Positions 43,636 to 51,816 are shown, numbered from the stretch's first letter. The stretch: DNA of 64,000 bases from Paenibacillus polymyxa (GCF_001719045.1 NZ_CP015423.1:434001-498000); one strand, 5' to 3'. Numbers and translations: made by a program. Notes: a model not told the origin generated them from the letters alone.

Positions 43636-43664
43636 TATTTAAACCTGCGCATGGCAGAGTTCAA
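43636..43664 (-). promoter_or_regulatory. rpsA promoter
   Basis: Minus strand TTGAAC (43664-43659), 17-base spacer, TAAATA (43641-43636). Confidence 0.55.
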
Positions 43665-43722
43665 AACATAAATAAACTTTTGTTCTAGTTTTCCGAGCTT
43701 AGACACAATTCATGCAAGCCTT

Positions 43723-44316
43723 TCAGTTATTCGTAGGCTTACCCGTTTCCTTCATCGTGCGAATACGAGACATAATTGCTTCTGTTGCAAGTTCAAGCGG
43801 ATCTCCTTCGATATCGGCACCCTTTTGGTAAGCGTCCAAATTGACAGGTTTACCGTATAACACTTTCGTTTTACGGAAAAGCTTGTAATCACCAATAATG
43901 GCGACCGGAACGGCAGCCGCTCCACTGCGTAGCGCAAAGCTTGCAGCACCTTTTTTACCGATTCCCCCAGCTCCTCTGGAGCCTTCGGGAAAGATCCCCA
44001 TAACCTTACCATCACGCAAAATGTTCAATGCCAGCTTAATGGATTCCTTACTTACACCACCGCGTTTGACTGGAAAAGCTCCCAGTTTCCCAATTAGTGG
44101 ACCCAGTACAGGAACATTAAACAGCTCGGCTTTTGCCATAAAGTGAACCTTTCGCTTCAGCAAAATACCGACTGTAGGAGGGTCAAGATTACTAATATGA
44201 TTAGAACACAACAGCACTCCACCCTCAGCAGGAACATTTTCCCTGCCTACCGCCTCAAGTCTAAACAGAACGCGGTAAATGAGACGCAAAATACTGGCGC
44301 ATACAGTATATATCAT
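43723..44316 (-). CDS. plsC: 1-acyl-sn-glycerol-3-phosphate acyltransferase
   Basis: 197 residues. The HX4D motif is SNHISNLDPP, the second motif IFPEGSRG, both catalytic or substrate-binding in PlsC-type enzymes; an N-terminal amphipathic/membrane stretch precedes them. It makes phosphatidate from lysophosphatidate, so plsY, gpsA and plsC lie within 5 kb. GGAGAGA lies eight bases before the ATG at 44314-44316, which overlaps the cmk stop by four bases. Confidence 0.92.
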   Translation of the reverse strand: MIYTVCASILRLIYRVLFRLEAVGRENVPAEGGVLLCSNHISNLDPPTVGILLKRKVHFMAKAELFNVPVLGPLIGKLGAFPVKRGGVSKESIKLALNILRDGKVMGIFPEGSRGAGGIGKKGAASFALRSGAAAVPVAIIGDYKLFRKTKVLYGKPVNLDAYQKGADIEGDPLELATEAIMSRIRTMKETGKPTNN

Positions 44317-45020
44317 TGGCTGATCTCTCCATCCTTCTCCGTTAAGCAATAAGATACGATCGTATCAACGACATCCTGAATGCCCATTTGAGTCGTATCG
44401 AGCACGATGGCGTCCTCACTGCAACGAAGCGGGGATACCTCCCTCTCCTCGTCAAGCTTGTCACGTGCCGCAATGTCACGTTCTAGCTGCTCCAGAGTGA
44501 TATCATCAGTTTCGCTCAGTTCTTTAAAACGGCGAGAGGCACGTTCCTGAACACTTGCGGTCATGAACACCTTGACTTCCGCATCGGGAAGTACAGTTGT
44601 TCCAATATCACGACCATCCATAACGACACCCTTGCGCGCAGCCATTTCACGCTGGTTTTCAGTCAAACGTGTACGTAAACCGGCAATACTTGAATACTGT
44701 GACACGTTGCTAGTCACTTCCATCGAACGGATCACAGTGGTTACATCTTCCCCGTTACAATAAACCTTTTGGCCTGTGGGGTCCGGTACTAATTCAATCA
44801 CCAGCTCAGGTACATGTTGAAGCACTTTTTGTACATTTTCTGCAGGAATTTCCTTACGCATCATGTACCACGTTGCTGCTCGGTACATGGCTCCGGTATC
44901 TACATATACATAAGAAAGTGCTTTCGCCACCAGGCGGGCCACTGTACTTTTCCCTGCACCAGCAGGTCCATCAATGGCTACATTTATTTTGTTACTTGAA
45001 GATACATGTTGCCTTGCCAA
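44313..45020 (-). CDS. cmk: cytidylate kinase
   Basis: 235 residues; phosphorylates CMP and dCMP. VAIDGPAGAGKSTVARLVAK (P-loop 18-25), YVDTGAMYRA, MDGRDIGTTVLPDAEVK and the CMP-specific insert. The start is TTG at 45018-45020, nine bases from GGAGG. A complete promoter followed by a terminator hairpin sits between the ypfA stop and this start, so expression may be set by attenuation. It is coupled to plsC downstream. Confidence 0.95.
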   Translation of the reverse strand: MARQHVSSSNKINVAIDGPAGAGKSTVARLVAKALSYVYVDTGAMYRAATWYMMRKEIPAENVQKVLQHVPELVIELVPDPTGQKVYCNGEDVTTVIRSMEVTSNVSQYSSIAGLRTRLTENQREMAARKGVVMDGRDIGTTVLPDAEVKVFMTASVQERASRRFKELSETDDITLEQLERDIAARDKLDEEREVSPLRCSEDAIVLDTTQMGIQDVVDTIVSYCLTEKDGEISQ

Positions 45021-45047
45021 CAGGGAATTCCTCCTAACCTAACCTCA

Positions 45048-45070
45048 AGAAAAAAGCAGGCATTGCCTGC
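45048..45070 (-). terminator. terminator hairpin in the cmk leader
   Basis: Minus strand GCAGGCAATGCCTGC (six pairs, small loop) followed by TTTTTTC, about 30 bases before the cmk start and about 15 bases after the expected transcription start of the adjacent promoter. It also would end ypfA transcripts. Confidence 0.75.
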
Positions 45071-45079
45071 GACGTGAAA

Positions 45080-45108
45080 ATTATACCACACATTTATAGG
45101 CGATGCAA
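45080..45108 (-). promoter_or_regulatory. cmk promoter
   Basis: Minus strand TTGCAT (45108-45103), 17-base spacer, TATAAT (45085-45080). Confidence 0.8.
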
Positions 45109-45149
45109 AATAAGCGACAGGTTTACTAAAAAAGAAAAATTTCGGATGA

Positions 45150-45821
45150 TTAAGATTTTCCCCGGAATTCCAGCTGTCTTTCAAAGCAATATTTAATCAG
45201 TTTTTGGCGCTCCTGATCAGCGATTTCCTCATATTTCAGCATAATGAGTTTGCGACCGTTTTCCATCTGCTGAATGCGCACAATTTCAGATTGGAACGGA
45301 ACATGCTCCTGAGTACCGTTTTTATATGGAACTAAAATCCAGCAAGACAATGATTCTCCTTCTTCAAGATGATGAGTTCCCTGGGTGTGAAAAGAAACAC
45401 CCCCGCCTCCTACATCATGTGTCTCTGCTACAAATCTGGACTCGTTCGCACCATGCTTTACTGCAATTTCCAAGTTGGCCTTAACCCGAAGAAAGTTGCG
45501 GCGCTGAATTTTGCTGATGCTGTCTGGAGCAGGTTTGTGGATACGAACCATCCGGAGGATATCCTCTTTAAAACCCGTAACGTGGGTATTAAAATAATTT
45601 TTAATCCCACCCTCGCTCATAAAAAATATAGACAGTTCTTCCCCTAGAAACAATTTTTTCAAATGCCCACTTGTTTGTGACATAGGAATTTCAATTAAAA
45701 AGTTCTGTGGCTCCTCTTCTGCAATACGAGACTTAAATTCAAAAATCTCGTCCTTATGGTCAGTACCAGCCACTTGTATGTATAACACATCATTAATTTT
45801 GGGAAACAAATGATCCACCAT
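45150..45821 (-). CDS. ypfA: PilZ-domain flagellar brake protein YpfA (YcgR-like)
   Basis: 223 residues: an N-terminal YcgR-N-like beta domain (about 1-98) and a C-terminal PilZ domain. The c-di-GMP arginine motif is RRNFLR (107-112); the second motif, normally DxSxxG, reads DVGGGG (136-141), Gly replacing Ser. In B. subtilis YpfA (DgrA) slows flagella when c-di-GMP is high. The ATG at 45819-45821 lies directly after AAGG, and the next codon is GTG; the exact start is unclear. Its place before cmk is as in B. subtilis. Confidence 0.87.
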   Translation of the reverse strand: MVDHLFPKINDVLYIQVAGTDHKDEIFEFKSRIAEEEPQNFLIEIPMSQTSGHLKKLFLGEELSIFFMSEGGIKNYFNTHVTGFKEDILRMVRIHKPAPDSISKIQRRNFLRVKANLEIAVKHGANESRFVAETHDVGGGGVSFHTQGTHHLEEGESLSCWILVPYKNGTQEHVPFQSEIVRIQQMENGRKLIMLKYEEIADQERQKLIKYCFERQLEFRGKS

Positions 45822-45852
45822 CCTTGTCCATTAAAAGCTCTAATTAAGGTAT

Positions 45853-45881
45853 ATAATACCACGACTTTGTGCCTATATTAA
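45853..45881 (-). promoter_or_regulatory. ypfA promoter
   Basis: Minus strand TTAATA (45881-45876), 17 bases, TATTAT (45858-45853), about 30 bases before ypfA. Confidence 0.5.
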
Positions 45882-45913
45882 GCATTATATTTGTTCGATC
45901 TATGACTAAAGCA

Positions 45914-45941
45914 CAAAAAACCTCCTTCATGAAGGAGGTTT
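45914..45941 (-). terminator. terminator of ypeB
   Basis: Minus strand AAACCTCCTTC / GAAGGAGGTTT followed by TTTT. The stop of ypeB is 34 bases before it. Confidence 0.85.
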
Positions 45942-45974
45942 AGAGTGACTATTGATTCATTTTCATGTAATCAA

Positions 45975-47360
45975 CTACGCATTACTTGCAGTAACCTGAG
46001 GTTCATCTGAATCTTTAACCTCTTCAATCGTTTCTTCCATCCCCGTATTGGCGTTAATATATATCCGGTAAACGGAACCATTGATTTTACCACCAAATTC
46101 ATAACACAGAACTTCATTCGAAAGTTCATTTTCAATTAAAGCTTTACGGTGGTAAGTTTCACGAAACTCAGGATTCAATTTTGCTCGTGCTGCATTCAAA
46201 TTCAATTTCGCTTGCGGAATGCGGCGGAGATGACTATGCTCATACACATAATCACTGGATTGAAAACCGATCACTTGTCCGTTATCAAGGCCTGATCTGA
46301 CTGTGATTTTTTCTGGATAGATAATCACGTCCCCTTGTTGGCTCGCAAATGTAATATTAGCTAAATTCCCGCTCTCATCATACGCAACTGGCTTCATTCC
46401 TTTGTAACCTTTTTGTTCAAGGTATTCACTAGCATAGCGAATCGCTTCATTACGTGTTGCTTTTTTAGGACCTACAGCTCTCATGTCATGATAAGAAATA
46501 AGCTTGCCGCCTTTTTTCGTAAAATCCATACTGGCCACGGGTTGCTTCTTATTTAGCAGGGTAGCTGTATAAGATGCCCATTCCGTTCCTTTACCGTTTT
46601 CGTTCACACGGATCTGACTTTCCGGTTTTCCTGTAAATTCAGCGGCATTTCGTTTAATTTGTTCTGCATTCACTGCCGGGAGACTCAATTTTTTCACAGA
46701 GCGTTTATCATAGATGCTGGCTACAGACGGTCCCCAATCCAGCTCCTTGTAGTTTTCCACCTTTTTGTCCACGGTTTTAAAGCCATCAATAATGGTGTTG
46801 TCCTTCGGACCAGTTTGCGAACCTGCCGCCATATCTACATCCATCCATCGCAAATTTTTGCTAAGGACCTTTTGCTGCACTTCCTGCATGTTTTTCGAAA
46901 TTTCTTTGGAATTGTTATATAACGTTTTCAGGTTCGAAATTTCTTTCTCGTTTAATGGTTCGTGGTCCAGATCACGGACAGCGGTCTGATACGAAAACGC
47001 GGATAGATGTGACAGTAAATCCTTGGCATGATTAAAAGGCATTACATTCAGAGGCAACTGATTAACCTCATTTTGGGCCTCACTTGCAATCCTCCACACG
47101 TTCATCAAACATTTGCGGTGCATCGCGTGTGAAGTATTATGGACAGCAACCGCGTTCCCGAGTTGAGAATGCAGCTGATCCATATGAAACGACAAATCGT
47201 GAAACGCACGCTGGTATTGATTTTCCGCTTTTATCGACATGCTATTTGCCTGAAGAGACACCTCTTTTCTCATCTGGCTTTGCTGATAACCCCACACAAA
47301 TGCTCCTATCATCATCAGGGTAACCACCGGGAACAATACGGCACTAAGTCGCTTATACAT
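45975..47360 (-). CDS. ypeB: germination protein YpeB
   Basis: 461 residues: an N-terminal signal anchor (about 7-25, LSAVLFPVVTLMMIGAFVWG), a helical middle domain, and three PepSY-like repeats (for example MRAVGPKKATRNEAIRYASE; RRIPQAKLNLNAARAKLNPE) ending with YRIYINANTGMEETIEEVKD. YpeB stabilises the cortex hydrolase SleB in spores. In Bacillus sleB is immediately upstream; here it is replaced by a small zinc-ribbon gene and prsW, so SleB must be elsewhere. A sigma-G-like promoter lies 35-65 bases upstream. Confidence 0.92.
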   Translation of the reverse strand: MYKRLSAVLFPVVTLMMIGAFVWGYQQSQMRKEVSLQANSMSIKAENQYQRAFHDLSFHMDQLHSQLGNAVAVHNTSHAMHRKCLMNVWRIASEAQNEVNQLPLNVMPFNHAKDLLSHLSAFSYQTAVRDLDHEPLNEKEISNLKTLYNNSKEISKNMQEVQQKVLSKNLRWMDVDMAAGSQTGPKDNTIIDGFKTVDKKVENYKELDWGPSVASIYDKRSVKKLSLPAVNAEQIKRNAAEFTGKPESQIRVNENGKGTEWASYTATLLNKKQPVASMDFTKKGGKLISYHDMRAVGPKKATRNEAIRYASEYLEQKGYKGMKPVAYDESGNLANITFASQQGDVIIYPEKITVRSGLDNGQVIGFQSSDYVYEHSHLRRIPQAKLNLNAARAKLNPEFRETYHRKALIENELSNEVLCYEFGGKINGSVYRIYINANTGMEETIEEVKDSDEPQVTASNA

Positions 47361-47394
47361 ATTGGGAGTCTCCTTTCTTCAAGTACACTACCGA

Positions 47395-47425
47395 TAGTGT
47401 GACAAGAAGAATGCTCTCTTATGCA
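47395..47425 (-). promoter_or_regulatory. sigma-G-like forespore promoter of ypeB
   Basis: Minus strand TGCATA (47425-47420), 18-base spacer, CACACTA (47401-47395), close to the forespore consensus TGMATA / CATACTA. YpeB in B. subtilis is under sigma-G. Confidence 0.5.
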
Positions 47426-47571
47426 TGGTTTTCCATGACTTCAACAATAAACTCACAGTTATCGCAAATGCAGCGTTTAAAGCCGGTCTGAATCTGTCCT
47501 TGCTCTATACGTCCTCTCAGCACAAAACGTTCCCCACATCTTTTACAATGAATTCTTACTTTTATACGCAA
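47419..47571 (-). CDS. 50-residue zinc-ribbon protein
   Basis: Reads LRIKVRIHCKRCGERFVLRG, then RIEQGQIQTGFKRCICDNCE, then FIVEVMENHA. Two CxxC pairs (HCKRC and ICDNC) 25 residues apart make a zinc ribbon. The start is TTG at 47569-47571 with GAGGTG eight bases upstream. It lies 55 bases after prsW and 58 before ypeB, in the same direction. No family name is known to me; a nucleic-acid or protein-binding role is a guess from the fold. It is easily missed because it is short and starts with TTG. Confidence 0.75.
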   Translation of the reverse strand: MRIKVRIHCKRCGERFVLRGRIEQGQIQTGFKRCICDNCEFIVEVMENHA

Positions 47572-47625
47572 AAAAAAGACACCTCTTTCTCTAACAGGTT
47601 TGTCAGATCAGTGTGCCCCATTTTG

Positions 47626-48321
47626 TTACATGTTAACCTTTTCTTCCCGTTTTAACAAACGAAAAGGAGAACGGTTATTAGCTCGACTGATCTTCGCCAT
47701 TCCTCCATACCATAGAAATGCCATAAGTGGAATGATAAACCAGATCCAGTCATGCGAAAATTTCGTTAAAATCAAATCGTATACTCCGTGCCAGAACCAT
47801 GGAAGCACCAATGACAGCAGCAACATGTATTTGCTCCTCAAGCCCTCTAAAAACTTGGCCTTCCCCATGTAGTAGCCCATCATTACACCAAACATCGCAT
47901 GACCTGATACCGGTAGCAATGATCTCATCAGCATCATGCTAATCGAAGCATGGCCCGCCCACGCATATAACAGATTTTCAACTGTTGCAAATCCGAGTGA
48001 GACTGCGGCCGCATACAAAATACCGTCATAAGGCTCGTCGAACTCGGTATGATTATAGATGATGTGATACAACAGAAACCATTTAAAAAACTCTTCCACT
48101 CCCGCTGAAATGCCGAACACCTGGATTAACGTGTGATCCCCTAGCCAAAGCAGCAGCCCGCGTTGAAAAATCATGACAGGAAGAACCACCAAAAAGCCGA
48201 GCAAAAACACTTTAATAACCATGTGCAGTGGCTCCGAATCATACCTGTCCTTCAAGTAAAAATACATCAATAAGGCGAGACCCGGCGCTGTGGCTGCCGC
48301 TAAAACCGAAAACAGAAGCAC
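47626..48321 (-). CDS. prsW: PrsW-family intramembrane metalloprotease
   Basis: 231 residues with seven or eight membrane segments. The active-site motifs are GVEEFFKWFL (EExxK), SLGFATVENLLYA (E) and SGHAMFGVMMGYYMG (His). In B. subtilis PrsW makes the first cut in anti-sigma factor RsiW. An ECF sigma/anti-sigma pair lies elsewhere in this window (7684-8903), though a link is only a guess. GTG start with GGAGGG eight bases upstream. Confidence 0.93.
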   Translation of the reverse strand: MLLFSVLAAATAPGLALLMYFYLKDRYDSEPLHMVIKVFLLGFLVVLPVMIFQRGLLLWLGDHTLIQVFGISAGVEEFFKWFLLYHIIYNHTEFDEPYDGILYAAAVSLGFATVENLLYAWAGHASISMMLMRSLLPVSGHAMFGVMMGYYMGKAKFLEGLRSKYMLLLSLVLPWFWHGVYDLILTKFSHDWIWFIIPLMAFLWYGGMAKISRANNRSPFRLLKREEKVNM

Positions 48322-48335
48322 CGATCATCCCTCCA

Positions 48336-48373
48336 TAAAAATGAGTCGGCCCTGCTTTTAGCGCAGAGCCGAC
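48336..48373 (-). terminator. terminator of mecA
   Basis: Minus strand GTCGGCTCTGC / GCAGGGCCGAC with an eight-base loop, then TCATTTTTA. Confidence 0.75.
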
Positions 48374-48407
48374 AAATTCACTTCGATATCACTTTCGATA
48401 AAACGAA

Positions 48408-49022
48408 TCAAGAACGGCTGTCAAAATGAGTGCAGATGACAGCAACTGCCTGCTCAGGAATGACCAGCTTGCCGTACTCTTCCAACATAGCTGGTGTAAC
48501 GGATGAGCCTTCTCCAAATTCAGCAAGAACCGCAATTAAAGCCGCAAGCTTGGACTCCTCTACTTCTTCTGGTTCCAAGTGCAGAATCCATTTTCCTCTA
48601 TAATGATACAGCTTACCTGCTTCCGTAGTGTTACTACGAAGCATATGAGCCGCTTCTATGAGTACTTCGAAATCGCTAAACGCGTAAACGATGGAATCGC
48701 TATGCTCCAGCGTGACTTCCATTTCGTAGACTTCCTCTGGAAGCTCCTCATCGGGACCCGAACCATACTGTTGATGGTCGTATTTTCCCCGGGTGACGAT
48801 AACAACCATTCCTTGAGCAGGAAGCGCAAAGACTTCGACAGCTAACGGTCCCGTGGCGTCGAAGCCCAGTTCGCTGTATGCCTGATCCATCATTTCGGTA
48901 AACAGCTCATGAACTCTTGGAATTTCTTGCCACATATCGTCTTTTTGAATACCGCGTTCGCTCAAATCGTCAAAGGTAAGGAAAATCCGTATCTTGTCCT
49001 GACTTAATCTTTCTATTTTCAT
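48408..49022 (-). CDS. mecA: adaptor protein MecA/YpbH
   Basis: 204 residues. MKIERLSQDKIRIFLTFDDL at the N-terminus binds targets; an acidic linker follows (GPDEELPEEV); the C-terminal half (FSDFEVLIEAAHML onward to the end, with GKWILHLEP) binds ClpC. MecA/YpbH adaptors deliver ComK and other proteins to ClpCP. The place beside prsW fits YpbH. A polyfunctional role in competence and sporulation is known for the family; which paralogue this is cannot be told. Confidence 0.88.
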   Translation of the reverse strand: MKIERLSQDKIRIFLTFDDLSERGIQKDDMWQEIPRVHELFTEMMDQAYSELGFDATGPLAVEVFALPAQGMVVIVTRGKYDHQQYGSGPDEELPEEVYEMEVTLEHSDSIVYAFSDFEVLIEAAHMLRSNTTEAGKLYHYRGKWILHLEPEEVEESKLAALIAVLAEFGEGSSVTPAMLEEYGKLVIPEQAVAVICTHFDSRS

Positions 49023-49150
49023 ACTGGACCCTCCTCCTGGCAGCCGAGTGTTATTAACAGATTATGATGCAATTATGATGCCTGTGATGAAAATGGTTCT
49101 ATGTAATCATGTTATCATTTTATAATCGTAAATGCACGCAATAAAAAGAT

Positions 49151-49202
49151 AAAAAAAAGAATCATTTGAACGGCTTTTACAAAAAAGCCGCAAAATGATT
49201 CG
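49151..49202 (-). terminator. terminator after the small membrane protein gene
   Basis: Minus strand GAATCATTT ... AAATGATTC outer stem with inner GCGGCTTTT / AAAAGCCG, then TTTTTTTTATC. It begins 18 bases after the stop. Confidence 0.88.
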
Positions 49203-49219
49203 GAATAAAGGTTTCTGGG

Positions 49220-49597
49220 TTACAATCCCGGTACGGCTGTATGAGTTTCTTTCAAAATTTGCTCGACCTCACGCTTAACATCGGGACTTGTTCTGATGAA
49301 GTCTTTAATCAACTTCATATTCTCTTCTTTGTTCTTGGCAGTATGGGCGTTATGAGCGGTTTTATCTGTTGGTGAATGATGGTCTTGATCCTTATGGGTG
49401 TCTTCTTTATTTAGCGTTATCTCGCCCATTCCGGGGAATGCCGCGTCCATCATTTTAGTACGGGCTTTCTGCACTAAATTGCCGCTTTTTTTTCCACCCA
49501 TGTCCATGGATAAGCCCAACATGTCGCGGTTGCGGGAGATCAAAGAGCTTGCTACAGCGCCCAAGACGATTCCCAGGAAAAATGAAGATGTTTTCAC
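49220..49597 (-). CDS. small membrane-anchored protein, unknown
   Basis: 125 residues. One N-terminal segment (about 4-18, SFFLGIVLGAVASSLIS), then a charged, His/Asp/Lys-rich linker (THKDQDHHSPTDKTAHNAHT) and a helical C-terminus (KLIKDFIRTSPDVKREVEQI). It looks like a YtxH-type membrane protein but with too little similarity for a name. GTG start at 49595-49597 with GGAGG eight bases upstream. Divergent from the deacetylase gene (94 bases). Confidence 0.65.
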   Translation of the reverse strand: MKTSSFFLGIVLGAVASSLISRNRDMLGLSMDMGGKKSGNLVQKARTKMMDAAFPGMGEITLNKEDTHKDQDHHSPTDKTAHNAHTAKNKEENMKLIKDFIRTSPDVKREVEQILKETHTAVPGL

Positions 49598-49691
49598 AAT
49601 TAGAACCTCCCTTTGTGGTAGAATCAAGCATAGTGTTCGTCAGTAGTGACAAACTCATACGGTATAAAATACAGGAAGGTGAGATGAAATA

Positions 49692-50618
49692 ATGGGTACA
49701 AAAACAGCAGCCATTTTGTTCACCGCATGTCTGCTGCTTAGTGCTTGCACTGCAACCAAGCCGGAATCTGCGGCAACAAGCAAACAGCAGGATTCGGTAG
49801 CGTCTGACTCAAGTAACAGCGCCAAAGATCAGAGCAGCGTCTCTTCCCCAAAAAGCAGCAGTAAGCAAGCAGGCAGTGATGATCATAACTCAGCGGGTAA
49901 AACCAATGCACAAAATGATAAAACCAGCGAAAGCAACGAAACAGGAGCTGCGACATCTGCAACTACCAATAACAAAATGTATCACTTGAACAAAGCCTAC
50001 AATGTAATTCCTAACCAACAAGGCACCGAAAAAAAAGTCGTGTTACTGACCTTTGATGATGGTCCTAAGGAAGCAGCCATGATCAACAAAATCATAGATG
50101 TACTCGATAAACACAAAGCGAAAGCGATTTTCTTCGTAAACGGTTACCGTGTAAAAGAGCATCCTGAGTTGCTTAAGCTTATCCATGACCGTGGACAGCC
50201 CATCGGCAACCATAGCTGGGATCACATCGTGCTGAAGAATAAATCTGAGCCTGAGGTCAAAAAACAGATTGAATCGGTACAAAAAGTTGTTAAGGACATT
50301 ACAGGACAAGCCCCCGTATTCTTCCGTCCCCCTCATGGTGCCGGCGGAGACGTAGGTCGCAAGGTCGCTAAGGAAAACGGTCTCCTATACATGACATGGT
50401 CCGTCGGTTCTCTGGACTGGACAATGAAAAAGAATCAGCCTAATAAAACGGAGGCACTTCTCAAAAACGTAACGGAACAACTTCATCCAGGCAGCAATAT
50501 TTTGATGCATGAACTGCCATGGACAGCTGAGGCTCTGGACAGTCTATTGACACGCCTCGAGCAAAAGGGTTACCAATTTGTTGATCCTCAAAGCATTGAG
50601 GTTCCTGCTAGCAAATAG
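49692..50618 (+). CDS. polysaccharide deacetylase lipoprotein
   Basis: 308 residues. Lipobox LLLSAC (Cys19), a ~75-residue Ser/Lys/Asn-rich low-complexity spacer, then a NodB domain: TFDDGP (120-125) with the catalytic Asp, metal-binding GNHSWDH, FFRPPHGAGG, and HELPWTAEALDSLL at the end. Such enzymes deacetylate peptidoglycan or other wall glycans; which one is not clear. GGTGAG precedes the ATG. A terminator follows. Confidence 0.87.
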   Translation: MGTKTAAILFTACLLLSACTATKPESAATSKQQDSVASDSSNSAKDQSSVSSPKSSSKQAGSDDHNSAGKTNAQNDKTSESNETGAATSATTNNKMYHLNKAYNVIPNQQGTEKKVVLLTFDDGPKEAAMINKIIDVLDKHKAKAIFFVNGYRVKEHPELLKLIHDRGQPIGNHSWDHIVLKNKSEPEVKKQIESVQKVVKDITGQAPVFFRPPHGAGGDVGRKVAKENGLLYMTWSVGSLDWTMKKNQPNKTEALLKNVTEQLHPGSNILMHELPWTAEALDSLLTRLEQKGYQFVDPQSIEVPASK

Positions 50619-50659
50619 ACACTTGCGTATACTCAGTCTTAACTGTAGATGATGCAATA

Positions 50660-50705
50660 AAGGCCTCCACTCTCCGCTATTCATGCGGAGACGGAGGCCT
50701 TTTTA
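50660..50705 (+). terminator. terminator of the deacetylase gene
   Basis: AAGGCCTCC ... GGAGGCCTT with inner CTCCGC / GCGGAG, then TTTTA. Because the 5' side is preceded by A it may also serve the convergent gene at 50724-51065. Confidence 0.88.
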
Positions 50706-50723
50706 CCGTATCATTTTGCGCCT

Positions 50724-51065
50724 TTACCAAAGCATTTCACTGATGGGTGGTGCACCCTTGATGCCCCACCACAGTAACGCTGCAGTAATCAGCACAAAAA
50801 GGGTACTCAAAAAATTTAAAAACCACTTACTTACCCGAATACGGCGGGACGGAAACATTTCCGCCCGCGTTCGGTACTCACTGGCAGGAGTGTCATCCTC
50901 CATCGTCACAGCAACTTCTGGTACAGCGGCAACGTGAGCCAATTCTGGCACGGGCCGTGAAGCACGGGAGCGAACTGGTTTAGATTTTGACCTGTCCTCC
51001 TCCTTGCCTTTGCGACCATTTCGACGGCTACCATAGGTCTGCACTCTGCTAAGTTCCTGATTCAT
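50724..51065 (-). CDS. small membrane protein with basic N-terminus, unknown
   Basis: 113 residues: a positively charged, Arg/Lys-rich N-terminal region (RSKSKPVRSRASR), a disordered middle, and one membrane segment (about 83-101, FLNFLSTLFVLITAALLWWG) near the C-terminus. It overlaps the CPBP gene by four bases. In B. subtilis ypbE, which carries a LysM domain outside the membrane, takes this place after ypbD; this gene lacks LysM and could be a cut-down counterpart, but similarity is too low to name it. Confidence 0.6.
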   Translation of the reverse strand: MNQELSRVQTYGSRRNGRKGKEEDRSKSKPVRSRASRPVPELAHVAAVPEVAVTMEDDTPASEYRTRAEMFPSRRIRVSKWFLNFLSTLFVLITAALLWWGIKGAPPISEMLW

Positions 51066-51649
51066 TCTTCATACCTCCGAAAACGTAACGCTAAGCCAGA
51101 TATAAGGTCAATCACAAAATGACAAATGATCGGTGCCCACAGACTACCGGTCTGCACATATATGTAGCCCAATCCATAACTGCTAAGAAAAACCCAGCCA
51201 GTGGGAATCCAATGCCGTAAATATCGGATATGAATCACCGCAAACAAAATGCTTGTCCAATAAGGACCAAAGCTGTACTGAATCGCACCTCTGAACAAGA
51301 GTTCCTCACAGATAGAGACGATAGCTGCTATACAAATAATATGCCACACCGGACGATTTTGAAACAGCATTTGGTTAATACCACCGTCATCCATAGCATC
51401 CTCAGGCATAATCCGGGATAGCAACAGATCCACAAGTAACATAGCGGCGGCCAATCCCAATCCCCACCATAAGACGTGCAGAGTGTTCGGCAATGCAAAT
51501 AGTTCTAACACATTTCTTTTCTGAAAAAATATCCAGATTGCGCCAATCAGCAGGGTCAGCCCCTGAGTTAGATACAAATTGTAAAGCAGCAAGCGGTCGT
51601 TTAATTCATGAATTTGCGCTCTTTTCCATTTCACTTTAAGCTTTTTCAT
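51062..51649 (-). CDS. CPBP-family intramembrane metalloprotease (YpbD-like)
   Basis: 195 residues, six hydrophobic segments. The CAAX/CPBP motifs are SICEELLFRGAI (EExxR), SILFAVIHIRYL (FxxxH) and WAPIICHFVIDLISG (HxxxD/N). B. subtilis YpbD is at the same place. Substrate unknown. It overlaps the downstream small membrane gene. Confidence 0.87.
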   Translation of the reverse strand: MKKLKVKWKRAQIHELNDRLLLYNLYLTQGLTLLIGAIWIFFQKRNVLELFALPNTLHVLWWGLGLAAAMLLVDLLLSRIMPEDAMDDGGINQMLFQNRPVWHIICIAAIVSICEELLFRGAIQYSFGPYWTSILFAVIHIRYLRHWIPTGWVFLSSYGLGYIYVQTGSLWAPIICHFVIDLISGLALRFRRYEE

Positions 51650-51769
51650 AGTTAGTTAGTCCTCTGCATAGTCTTCTTTAGCATCATAGCCAAAAAGTCG
51701 GGCGGATTCAAGAAGACTTAAATCTTAATTTTCCGAATTCTGTAGCTATATATCTAGACGGCTATCCAC

Positions 51770-51801
51770 ACATGTCGCATGTCCTATTGACATGCCCATG
51801 T
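51770..51801. repeat. inverted repeat overlapping the serA promoter
   Basis: ACATGTCGCATGTC (51770-51783) and GACATGCCCATGT (51789-51801), complementary except for one position. The right arm covers the -35 box TTGACA (51787-51792), so a protein bound here would block initiation. Confidence 0.5.
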
Positions 51802-51816
51802 AAGCCATGATACATT
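51787..51816 (+). promoter_or_regulatory. serA T-box leader promoter
   Basis: TTGACA (51787-51792), 18-base spacer, TACATT (51811-51816). Start expected near 51823, just ahead of the T-box stem I. The 120 bases before this, back to 51650, hold no other feature I can support. Confidence 0.6.

Noticed and set aside
42334-43671. Plus-strand open frame of 445 codons
   Set aside because: It lies wholly antisense to rpsA, has no ribosome binding site, and its Phe/Cys/Arg/His-rich composition is that of a reversed S1 coding strand.
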